15,921 bases of DNA from Candidatus Gracilibacteria bacterium GN02-872 (GTDB taxonomy: Bacteria > Patescibacteriota > Gracilibacteria > BD1-5 > UBA6164), in NCBI GenBank assembly GCA_003260325.1, contig MOLU01000011.1, positions 1-15,921 on the forward strand, read 5' to 3'. Shown here in pieces: positions 9,278 to 15,921 of this stretch (positions are counted from its first letter, which is position 1; the number at the start of each line of letters is the position of its first letter). A model generated the notes under the pieces. That model worked only from the letters and a program-made list of their open reading frames with translations, searched no databases and had not been told where the DNA came from. Made by a program: the position numbers and the translations under genes.

Positions 9278-9295
9278 AATGATATTTTTATCATT
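9278..9295. promoter_or_regulatory. Dyad symmetry in the leader of the secreted-protein unit
   Basis: AATGATA (9278-9284) and TATCATT (9289-9295) form a perfect 7-bp inverted repeat around four bases, overlapping the downstream edge of the -10 hexamer. On the minus strand T residues and the AGGA site follow it. It could be an operator at the promoter, or a small hairpin in the leader. AT-only composition makes it weak evidence. Confidence 0.3.
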
Positions 9296-9321
9296 ATATA
9301 TATTTTTTGTTTAAATACAAA
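9293..9321 (-). promoter_or_regulatory. Promoter of the secreted-protein/map unit
   Basis: On the minus strand TTTGTA (9321-9316) and TATAAT (9298-9293) are separated by 17 bases. The start of transcription would be near 9286, about 22 bases before the first gene's ATG. The divergent transporter gene has its own TATAAT at 9351-9356. Confidence 0.5.
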
Positions 9322-9350
9322 AAAAAGATTTATTTTTTTTGAAAAACAAT

Positions 9351-9356
9351 TATAAT
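9351..9356 (+). promoter_or_regulatory. Possible -10 element for the MFS transporter gene
   Basis: TATAAT lies 66 bases before the transporter ATG, in the divergent region shared with the secreted-protein unit. No good -35 box stands 16-18 bases upstream. Confidence 0.35.
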
Positions 9357-9422
9357 TTAAAAGCTTTATTTTATGTGAAAAAATCTTAAATAAAAATATA
9401 TTTTAAAATCTAATTAAGAAGA

Positions 9423-10676
9423 ATGACTTGGAAAACAAAAATAACTTTACTTTTTATCTGACAAGCTTTTTCGCTTTTGACAAGTTGAGCTGTGAGTTTT
9501 GCAATTACAATGCGGTTAACCCTAGAAACTTGATCCGCTGAAGTTTTGGCTTATGCAACTATTTCAGCTTTACTTCCTACAGCAATCATTGCTCCATTTG
9601 CTTGAGTTTTTATTGATCGTTGGAATAAAAAATATGTGATGATGATTGCTGATAGTTTAGTTGCAATTTTCACTTTGATAATGGCATTTGCTTTTATTTA
9701 TGGTTATGTTGACTTAAATTTTATTTATTTTATGCTTGCTATTCGTGCAATTGCTAGTGCTTTTCACTTTCCTTCTTTAGAATCTTCAATTCCTATGTTG
9801 ATTCCTGAGAGTGAGCTTTTAAGAATTTCTTGAGTAAATCAGATCATTCAAGCTAGTTCAAGTATTTTTTGACCTGCGATTTGAGGGCTCTCTATAGCTA
9901 TTTTCCCTTCTATTTGACAAGTTTTGTTTTTAGATGTTGTTTGAGCTATTTTAGCTGTTGGTTTTTTATTTTTTGTTGTTTTCCCAAAAACTGAAAAATA
10001 TGAGAAAAAAATGACTTGTTCTCAAATATTTGTAGAAATGAAAGAGTGATTTCAAGCTGTTTTAGAAAATAAATGAGTTGCAACTTTTTTCTTTTACTGA
10101 TTATTTTTAACTTTCTTTGTAGTTCCTTTTATTACAATTTTGCCTTTGATGACAAAAAAACATTTTTGATGATGAGCTGAAGAACTTACTATAATTGAAA
10201 CACTTTTTGCAGTAGGAATGCTTCTTTGATGATTTATTATTTCTATTTTTAATCCAAAGACTCATAAAATGATTATTCAGACTACTTCTTTGATAATTTT
10301 TTGAATCTTGGTTTTTATTTCAGGATTCCTTCCAAGTACTAAATTTTATTTTTATGTTTTTGTTTTTATAATGACAATTACTTGAATAATTTCATCAGTA
10401 TATAATTCTACGTTTATGGCATTTTTACAGGAAAGGATACAAATATCTAAACTTTGAAAAGTTATGTCTCTAAATTTTAGTATTTGAATGTTTCCATCTA
10501 TAATAGGACTTTTATGGATTTGACTTATAACTGATTATGTTTGATGAGTTACAAATATGTTTATCTATCTTTGAATAATATTCTTTGTGCTTTGAATTCT
10601 TATTTTTTTCACTCCATCAATTAGAAAAATGATAAGAGAAGATAAAGAGAGGATAAAAAATAATATTGACAAATAG
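9423..10676 (+). CDS. Major facilitator superfamily efflux transporter (MefA/MFS_3-like)
   Basis: 417 residues, about 12 membrane segments. Proton-driven exporter of the inner membrane; relatives include macrolide-efflux and enterobactin-export proteins, but the substrate cannot be read from sequence. The N terminus (FIGQAFSLLTSGAVSFAI, then LTLETGSA) matches the family. The loop between segments 2 and 3 holds motif A-like GVFIDRWNKKYVMM (about residues 61-74). Further matches are FHFPSLESSIPMLIPESEL in the third to fourth segment region and FLQERI near the middle of the C-terminal half. The start is the first ATG of the frame, preceded by AAGAAG. A CGG codon (residue 31) falls where relatives usually have Trp before LT-x-x-TGSA. 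It is divergent from the secreted-protein unit, and a separate promoter begins inside its last codons. Confidence 0.88.
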
Positions 10677-10693
10677 ATCTTTTATTTTATACT
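10666..10693 (+). promoter_or_regulatory. Promoter at the end of the MFS gene
   Basis: TTGACA (10666-10671), a perfect sigma70 -35 box, and TATACT (10688-10693) are 16 bases apart. The -35 box lies within the last codons of the transporter gene. Transcription would start near 10700 and run about 220 bases to the hairpin at 10892-10920, which makes a self-contained short unit. Confidence 0.55.
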
Positions 10694-10763
10694 AATAAAT
10701 AGATAATTTGTTTTTAATTTATTTAGTTATTGTAAAGATTCCTATTTATGAATTCTGCTTTAT

Positions 10764-10892
10764 TTGTTTGATTCTTGAGAATTTTGAAAAGAAGAGTTTG
10801 AAATAATTATGAATTGAAAAAGTGGAACAAAAAAAATTACTGAAGAAATTAAACAAAAAATGGAAGAAACTCTAGAAATAGATAAAAAATAA
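10764..10892 (+). CDS. Small hypothetical ORF, start uncertain
   Basis: A 42-residue frame opening at TTG, acidic and Lys/Glu-rich, with protein-like sequence (EFGKEEFEIIMNG, then TKKITEEIKQKMEETLEI). It is not recognised. The first ATG in this frame is at 10809 and would give 27 residues. A second overlapping ORF uses ATG 10748 in another frame and ends at 10852 (34 residues, basic: MNSALFVGFLRILKRR...). Joining that beginning with this frame would need a one-base shift near 10767, so an indel error is possible. The unit has its own promoter (10666-10693) and a strong terminator that begins at the stop codon, so something is transcribed here. It could also be a small RNA. Confidence 0.4.
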
Positions 10893-10920
10893 AAAATAGT
10901 AGTTAATTACTACTATTTTT
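10892..10920. terminator. Bidirectional terminator between the small ORF and clpC
   Basis: A perfect 12-bp stem (AAAAATAGTAGT at 10892-10903 with ACTACTATTTTT at 10909-10920) encloses a TAATT loop. The small ORF's stop touches the left arm, and the clpC stop (10919-10921) begins in the right arm. It serves both convergent units. Confidence 0.85.
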
Positions 10921-13483
10921 ATTTTACAGTTATTTTTTCCTTTACTACAGACAAAACAAAATCTCTTTTATTTTTATTTTGAATAATTTTCTCTGCAATT
11001 AATTCCTCGATATTATCAACCAAAAATCTTCTCACTTCTCTTGCTCAAAAGTCTGGATTGTAAACATTTTTTAAGATAAAGTTTATCAAGGCTGCATTGT
11101 ATTTTATCGTAAATCACTTTTCTTTTAGTCTGTTTTCTAAATCTTTTATTCAAATATTTATAATTTTTTTAATTTGAGCTTTGTCTAGAGGATTAAAGAC
11201 TATTATTTTATCAATTCTGTTTATAAACTCTGGAGAAAAATAATCCGTTAAATTTTGTTTTATTTTATCAGCAGATCTCTTGTAATCATCTATTATTTCC
11301 TCTTCTTCATTTGAAGTTACATTGAAACCGATTTTTGCTGCTTTTTTTGTAAATTCTTCTTGTCAAATATTGCTCGTCATAATTATAATCGTATTTTTAA
11401 AATTTATCTTTTTACCTTTGTTGTCAGTTAAGACTCATTCTTCAAGTATTTGTAACAATAAATTATAAACTTCAAAATCTCATTTTTCAATTTCATCAAA
11501 AAGCACAACACTGTAAGGTTTTTTTCTGACTTTCTCAGTAAAGACTCAACCATCTTCATATCAAACATATCCAGAACTAGCTCAAATAAGCTTATTTACA
11601 GAGGTTTTGTCAGAATACTCACTCATATCTATTTTTATTAAAGCATCTTTATCATCATAAAAGTATTTTGCAAGAACCTTTACAAGCTCAGTTTTTCAAA
11701 CTCAAGTTGGTCACAAAAACAAGAAACTTCAAATTGGTCTGTTTGGATTTGAAATTCCAGTTTTGCTTCTCATAATTGATTTTATTATGCTTGAAACAGC
11801 TTCATCCTGTCAGATTATTTCAGATTTTATTTTTCTTTCCAGTCCAAGAATTTTTGCTGTCTCGTCTTTTCAAAGATTTGAAACAGGAATTCCTGAAGAA
11901 ATACTTAGTACTTTCTGCACATCTGGTGCTGTTACATTGAATCTTTTATTTTTTGGAACTTGAAATTTTTGTTTTAGATTTGTGATTTTATTTTCTAGTT
12001 CTATTTGTTTTTCTTTTAGTTTAAATGCTTTTTTGTATTGTTGAGAAATCACATAATCTTCGATTTTTTTGTTATTTTCAGATATTTTTTCTTTTAATAA
12101 TTTTATTTCTGTTTCATCAAAATTATATTTCATAGATTTTAAACTACAAGCCTCATCTATCAAATCAATGGCTTTGTCAGGCAAAAATCTATCAGTTATG
12201 TATCTTACAGAAAGATCTACAGCTTCGTTTATTGCATCATCTGTAATTGTCAAATTGTGATAATCTTCAAAAGAATTTTTTATTCATCAAAGTATTACTT
12301 TTGCAATTTCTTTTGTTGGTTCATTTACAACTATTTGTTGAAATCTTCTTTCTAAAGCTGAATCTTTTTCTATATATTTTTTGTATTCATTATAAGTTGT
12401 TGCTCAAATAATTCTTATTTTTCACCTTCACATTGCTGGTTTTAAAATATTTGACGCATCAAGAGTTCATTCTCCTCATCCTGCTCAAATAATAGTATGA
12501 ATTTCATCAATAAATAAAATTATTTCATTTTCTACTTTTGAAGCTTCTTCAACAACTTGTTTTATTCTAGATTCAAATTCTCATCTATACTTTGTTCAAG
12601 CTACAAGTGAAGTCATATCCAAAGCCAAAACTTTTTTATCTTTCATAGAAAATGGAACTTTTCATTCAGCTATTTTTAGAGCAAGTCACTCAACAATTGC
12701 AGTTTTTCCGACTCAAGGTTCTCAAACTAAAACTGGATTATTTTTTGTTTTTCTGTTTAGAATAGCAACAAGCCTTTCTACCTCATTTTCTCTTCAAATT
12801 ATTTTATCTATTTTTCATTCCTTTGCTTCTTCAGTTAAATTTGTAGAGAAAAAGTCTAGTGCTGGAGTTGTAGATTCTTTTAAATTATTTTCTTGTTCAA
12901 TGTTGTTATCAAAAGGAGTTATTCAGTCCTTGTTTTTAAAAATATTTTGAGTCAATGCTCAAAGAAGCTTATTTATTGATTCTGTTGTTTCTAAGTCTAA
13001 ATCAATAGTATTTGGAAGCTCTTCTTTTTCTCAATCAATACTTCAAATATTGTTTAATTCTCTTAAATTTTTTTCGATATCACTTGAAGTAATCCCTATA
13101 TAATCGAAAAAACTATTTATCCAAGAATCATTTACAATCATAGAAATCAAAAAATCTTCTATACTTGCCTTTGATTTACTGAAAGATGCTGCAATTTTTA
13201 AACTTCATAAAATTACATTTTTTAATCTAGTACTCATTCATGAATAAACTCATTTTCTTTTCTCTAAAGATTCGTTAAAAATTGCTTTGTTTATAATTTC
13301 CAAAGTAAGTTTTTCGTTTATTCAGTATAAACTAAATATTTCCTTTATTGTTCATTTTGAATCTTTTACAATAGATAAAAAAATGTCTTCAACTGATAAA
13401 TATTTCAATCATAAGTTTCTAATATTTTCTTCAGTTTGAAGCAAAACTTTTTTATATCCGTTAGAAAAGTTATTATAAGGCAT
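10919..13483 (-). CDS. clpC: ClpC-type AAA+ unfoldase, ATP-dependent Clp protease ATP-binding subunit
   Basis: 854 residues. Hexameric unfoldase that feeds proteins to ClpP. The N-terminal double Clp_N repeat spans about residues 1-150. The first ATPase domain has Walker A GEPGVGKT (254-261) and Walker [10 protein letters not shown] short middle region with a UVR-like helix pair (about 462-500, [21 protein letters not shown]) marks ClpC rather than ClpB, whose middle domain is a long coiled coil. The second ATPase domain has GPTGVGKT (591-598, all three Gly encoded by UGA), Walker [10 protein letters not shown] and the sensor-arginine region [14 protein letters not shown] near residue 718 matches the ClpP-docking loop (VGFNV in B. 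subtilis ClpC). The N domain diverges from the standard ClpC sequence. It is convergent with the small ORF and divergent from the YtxH-like gene. Part of it (12605-12731) recurs inverted at the window edge. Confidence 0.93.
12605..12731 (+). repeat. 127-bp segment of clpC repeated inverted at the right edge
   Basis: These 127 bases, covering the D1 Walker A region of clpC, are identical, base for base, to the reverse complement of 15795-15921. The match stops at once on the inner side (A at 12732 against C). The clpC copy is the genuine one, since it encodes conserved motifs in frame. See the partner repeat. Confidence 0.97.
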
Positions 13484-13526
13484 AATTTATATTTTATGTT
13501 TTAAATATTTGCAAATTATAAAAATT

Positions 13527-13546
13527 TGATATAATATATTATATCA
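13527..13546. promoter_or_regulatory. 20-bp perfect palindrome with back-to-back -10 elements (clpC / YtxH-like)
   Basis: TGATATAATATATTATATCA is a perfect palindrome. It carries TATAAT on the plus strand (13530-13535) for the YtxH-like gene and TATAAT on the minus strand (13543-13538) for clpC, whose ATG is 54 bases further on. On the plus strand TTTGCA is 16 bases upstream. RNA polymerase could bind in only one direction at a time, or a dimeric regulator could bind here and control both genes. The core TATAATATATTA also occurs between rlmN and the prepilin gene. Confidence 0.5.
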
Positions 13547-13566
13547 TAAAATTTCTAAATAAAAAT

Positions 13567-13597
13567 AGTAAGTTTATTTTTATGTTAAAAACTTACT
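13567..13597 (+). promoter_or_regulatory. Hairpin in the leader of the YtxH-like gene
   Basis: AGTAAGTTT (13567-13575) and AAACTTACT (13589-13597) form a 9-bp stem with a 13-base loop, followed by GGAC and five T residues. In a transcript from the palindromic promoter it would lie upstream of the ATG at 13639 and could work as an attenuator or stabilising hairpin. An alternative ATG (13582) lies in its loop. Confidence 0.4.
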
Positions 13598-13638
13598 GGA
13601 CTTTTTATGAAAATATTTTAAAATTTAAAAATTTAATT

Positions 13639-14157
13639 ATGTCAAAAAAAGGTCTTGTTACTTTGACAGCAGCTTATTTAGCTTGAGTTGCTGCTGCAAC
13701 ATTTTATTGAAGAAATGGTAAACAATTGAAAAAAGATTTAGAAAAAGCTGAAGAAGAAGGGAATTCTAAGCTTTGAGTTGTTCTTTGCGCTTTTATAGAA
13801 ACTCATAAAAATATGATAAATAGCTTAAAAGAAGAAATAATGTCAGAAAAAAATATTGAACTTTATAACAAATGCAAAGATGAAGCTTTGAAAATATTTG
13901 ATTCTTATAAAGAAAAATGAAAAGAATTGATGGCAGAGTTAAAAGAAAAATGAGCTGATTATGCTTCAAAAACTTATCAAAAACTAGAAGAGCTTTATAA
14001 TTCAAAAATTTTTGATTTAGAAAATATAAAATGAATTTCAGCCAAGACTTTGGAAGAATTAAAAGCAAAACTGGCAAGTGTTTTTAAATCTACAAAAGAT
14101 GAAATAGAAGAAGAAATTGAAAAATCAAAAAAACATAAAAAAGATAAAAAGAATTAA
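13639..14157 (+). CDS. YtxH-like membrane-anchored coiled-coil protein
   Basis: 172 residues. A short N-terminal membrane segment (TLTAAYLAGVAAATFYG, about residues 8-24) is followed at once by basic GRNGKQLKKDLEKA and then an almost wholly helical Lys/Glu-rich body with a very basic tail (SKKHKKDKKN). The anchor followed by GKxLxKD resembles the YtxH general-stress family, but similarity is limited to this layout. Role unknown; probably a membrane-tethered coiled coil. An in-frame ATG at 13582 would add 19 residues (MLKTYWTF...). The later start is preferred because a leader hairpin covers the earlier one and the membrane segment then sits at the N terminus. It shares a palindromic promoter region with clpC, so joint stress regulation is conceivable. 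Confidence 0.75.
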
Positions 14158-14188
14158 AAATCTAGAATTTATTCTAGATTTTTTTTTG
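14156..14188. terminator. Terminator after the YtxH-like gene
   Basis: A perfect 12-bp stem (AAAAATCTAGAA at 14156-14167 with TTCTAGATTTTT at 14172-14183) with a TTTA loop and a run of ten T residues (14179-14188). The left arm begins inside the stop codon. The A tract also lets it act on transcription from ahpC, whose stop is 87 bases away. Confidence 0.85.
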
Positions 14189-14274
14189 TTTAATTTAGAT
14201 CTGTATCAAGTCCAGGATGACTAAAGGTAATTAAGTTCAGAATAATTAAAAATAGGTAACAAATATATTGCTCT

Positions 14275-14943
14275 TTATTTTTTCTTTTTAGATTCTTTTT
14301 CTGGCTTGTTTAGTTCTTCTCCAACTTCACCTGATATTTTTATAGATGGAGTTATAGTTTTTGCTCAAACAGCCCATTTTGCAGGACAAGCTTGTGTTGG
14401 ATGTTCTCTCATAAATTGAAGAGCTTCTAGTTTTCTTATCAACTCATCACTATTTCTTCCAAGTGGTCATGAAGTAACTTCTATTCATTTTATGTTTAAA
14501 TCAGGATCTATTATAAATGTTCATCTTGCGGCCATTCCTGTTTCATGATCTAAAATATTGTACTTTTCACTTATTTCTCCAGTGTGATCAGCAAGCATCT
14601 TATAAGGAAAATCTTTCATCAAAAGTTCGTGTTTTGTCCAAGCTCTATGAGAAAAAATAGTATCAGTAGAAACAGCTAAAACTTTTACTTTTAATTCTTT
14701 AAATTTTTCTTTTTGATCAGCCATATCTTTTAGTTCAGTAGGACATACAAAAGTAAAGTCTGCAGGATAGAAAAACAAAACTGACCATTTTCACTTTAAA
14801 TCTTTTAGAGAAATTTTTCCATCATTGTCTTTTTTAGGATCATAAAATGGAAGATTAAAGCTTGGAGCTTTTGAATCTATTTTTACAGATTCAAACTCAA
14901 ACTCATTTTCCTCAAAAAGCATTTCTTCATCATAATTTGCCAT
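14275..14943 (-). CDS. ahpC: Typical 2-Cys peroxiredoxin (AhpC family)
   Basis: 222 residues. Thiol peroxidase that reduces hydrogen peroxide and organic hydroperoxides. The peroxidatic Cys67 is in FYPADFTFVCPTE and the resolving Cys186 in QACPAKW, so it is a dimer-forming 2-Cys enzyme of the AhpC/Prx1 class. FSHRAW, GTFIIDPD and the catalytic Arg region are present. The first 25 residues are an acidic extension (DEEMLFEENEFEFE), and the tail is basic (ESKKKK). Its electron donor (AhpF or a thioredoxin system) is not in the window. The start has the best promoter of its class just upstream. It is flanked by terminators on both sides, so it is transcribed alone. Confidence 0.95.
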
Positions 14944-14972
14944 ATTTTATTAGTTAGAAAATAAATACTTTA

Positions 14973-14999
14973 ATTATATTGTTTTGTTTAAAAAGTCAA
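14973..14999 (-). promoter_or_regulatory. ahpC promoter
   Basis: On the minus strand TTGACT (14999-14994) and TATAAT (14978-14973) are 15 bases apart, slightly short of the ideal 17. The -10 hexamer ends 29 bases before the ahpC ATG. It lies directly after the terminator of the upstream gene. Confidence 0.55.
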
Positions 15000-15000
15000 T

Positions 15001-15031
15001 AAAAAAATATCCTTTAAGATTAAGGATATTT
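15001..15031 (-). terminator. Terminator of the beta-sandwich protein gene
   Basis: AAATATCCTT (15005-15014) and AAGGATATTT (15022-15031) form a 10-bp stem around a 7-base loop. Read on the minus strand, seven T residues follow (15007-15001). The gene's stop codon (15030-15032) overlaps the stem. It isolates ahpC from the gene upstream. Confidence 0.8.
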
Positions 15032-15920
15032 ATTCTTTCATAACTTCTATTTGAAGCATTTTTTCTTTCTTTTCTCCTGATGAATTTATAGCTTGAATTT
15101 TTAAATTATTTATTCAAACTTCAAGTTTCTCATTCTGATTTATAGGCAAAGTATAATCTCATCAGTTTCAAAGAGTTTTGTAAGATTCATTATTTATAAA
15201 AATATTTACACTTGATAATTTTTCTTTTGGAGTTACATTAAATCTCAAATTAAAATAATCTTTTTGGTATATTTTTATACTAGAATTTTTTGGATTTGTA
15301 ATTGATATATCTAAATTTGCTTGAGCTGGTTTATTTGTATCTTCTACAATTATATCCAAAGGGTTTGTGTTATTTTTTGAAGCATTTCAGATGGCAATTT
15401 CTTTTTTTTCTGAAGCAGAATAAAATTCTTGGTTTATTGCTCTTAACTCTATAGTTACTCTTGAATTAGCAAATCTTTCTGGAATATTTATAATTTGGCT
15501 TATTCATCAAGATGTCTTATTTACAGGAATAGAATTTACAGTTTCTCAATTTACAAGTACATCAATTTTTGAGATTATAGAAGTTGAGGTAAATGCTAAT
15601 TCTATTCTATTTGGTCAAATATCATAGTTTTGTGAAGAAGAAATATTTGATTTGATAGTTATTTCTCACCCACCATTTCTTTTACATACTTCATCTTTTA
15701 CTGCTACAGCACCACTTGATTCTCAATATTTTTCAATTACAGCAGCAGACTTAGCCCAAGCTTGAACTGGTCTTTCCCAGGCTGGATTATCAGGTTTAGT
15801 TTGAGAACCTTGAGTCGGAAAAACTGCAATTGTTGAGTGACTTGCTCTAAAAATAGCTGAATGAAAAGTTCCATTTTCTATGAAAGATAAAAAAGTTTTG
15901 GCTTTGGATATGACTTCACT
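15030..15920 (-). CDS. C-terminal part of a protein with Ig-like beta-sandwich domains; outer end probably chimeric
   Basis: 297 codons, open to the window edge, so the N terminus is missing. The trustworthy part (15794 down, about 254 residues) has an N-terminal piece with AWERPVQAWAKSAAVIEKYG and a single Cys (DEVCKR). Two or more beta-rich modules with Ig-like features follow: IDVLVNGETV and later VNIFINNESY, then INNLKIQAINSSG, joined by Asn/Pro linkers (VEDTNKPAQ). Such modules are common at the ends of secreted or membrane proteins, for example some class A penicillin-binding proteins, but no catalytic motif is in the window and this remains a guess. Codons beyond 15794 are an exact antisense copy of clpC and stay open only by chance; they should not be used for homology searches. 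Confidence 0.65.
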
Positions 15921-15921
15921 T
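15795..15921 (-). repeat. 127-bp inverted copy of clpC sequence at the window edge, likely artefact
   Basis: The reverse complement equals 12605-12731 without a single difference. In the reading frame of the last gene it gives clpC in antisense. Perfect identity without flanking repeats, a position right at the end, and the length of 127 (a common largest k-mer in short-read assembly) point to a graph overlap or a chimeric junction rather than to a gene duplication. Confidence 0.9.

Noticed and set aside
7318..9833. Fragmented short ORFs that look like pseudogenes or frameshifts
   Set aside because: The breaks are all UGA codons; with UGA as glycine the frames join into full-length genes without any frameshift.
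10919..13483. ClpB disaggregase instead of ClpC
   Set aside because: The middle region is a short UVR-like helix pair rather than the long ClpB coiled coil, and a ClpP-docking IGFNV loop is present.
12605..15921. The 127-bp inverted repeats as ends of a transposon or an invertible segment
   Set aside because: There is no transposase, recombinase or target-site duplication; one copy is inside conserved clpC coding sequence and the other is exactly at the window edge.

Overview
The window comes from an AT-rich bacterium that reads UGA as glycine (NCBI translation table 25), as known in the candidate phyla Gracilibacteria (BD1-5) and Absconditabacteria (SR1). This is visible directly. SecD, RlmN, MurC, methionine aminopeptidase, a ClpC-type ATPase and AhpC are all cut into fragments by UGA under the standard code. 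They become full-length proteins when UGA is glycine, and the UGA codons fall on glycines of the best conserved motifs (GMGEP of RlmN, GxGGxG and GTHGKS of MurC, both Walker A loops of ClpC). Stops are only TAA or TAG. Arginine is almost entirely AGA or CGT. CGG and CGA are nearly absent, and one of the few CGG codons lies where transporter relatives usually have tryptophan.

Layout, left to right. 1-2830 (minus): rlmN then secD, ending at a hairpin terminator at the left edge. 2869-3564 (plus): a type IV prepilin, divergent from rlmN. 3585-4922 (minus): murC, convergent with the pilin gene and sharing its terminator. 5046-5121 (plus): tRNA-Lys(CUU). 9264-5253 (minus): a tight four-gene unit of two secreted proteins of unknown function, methionine aminopeptidase (map) and a 68-residue ORF, with 9-13 bases between genes. 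9423-10676 (plus): an MFS efflux transporter, divergent from that unit. 10666-10920 (plus): a short transcription unit with the best -35 box of the window and a small ORF. 13483-10919 (minus): clpC. 13639-14157 (plus): a YtxH-like membrane-anchored helical protein, divergent from clpC over a 20-bp palindrome. 14943-14275 (minus): a 2-Cys peroxiredoxin. 15030 to the right edge (minus): the C-terminal part of a beta-sandwich-rich protein.

The genes are mostly housekeeping: envelope and secretion (secD, murC, pilin, signal-peptide proteins), protein quality control and maturation (clpC, map), rRNA modification (rlmN) and oxidative defence (ahpC). Convergent gene pairs share symmetrical hairpin terminators, and several stop codons sit inside the stems.

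The last 127 bases (15795-15921) are a perfect reverse-complement copy of 12605-12731 inside clpC. A length of exactly 127, at the sequence edge, in the antisense direction of clpC, looks like an assembly-graph overlap or an amplification chimera. The outermost 42 codons of the last gene should not be trusted. No CRISPR array, insertion sequence or phage module was seen.
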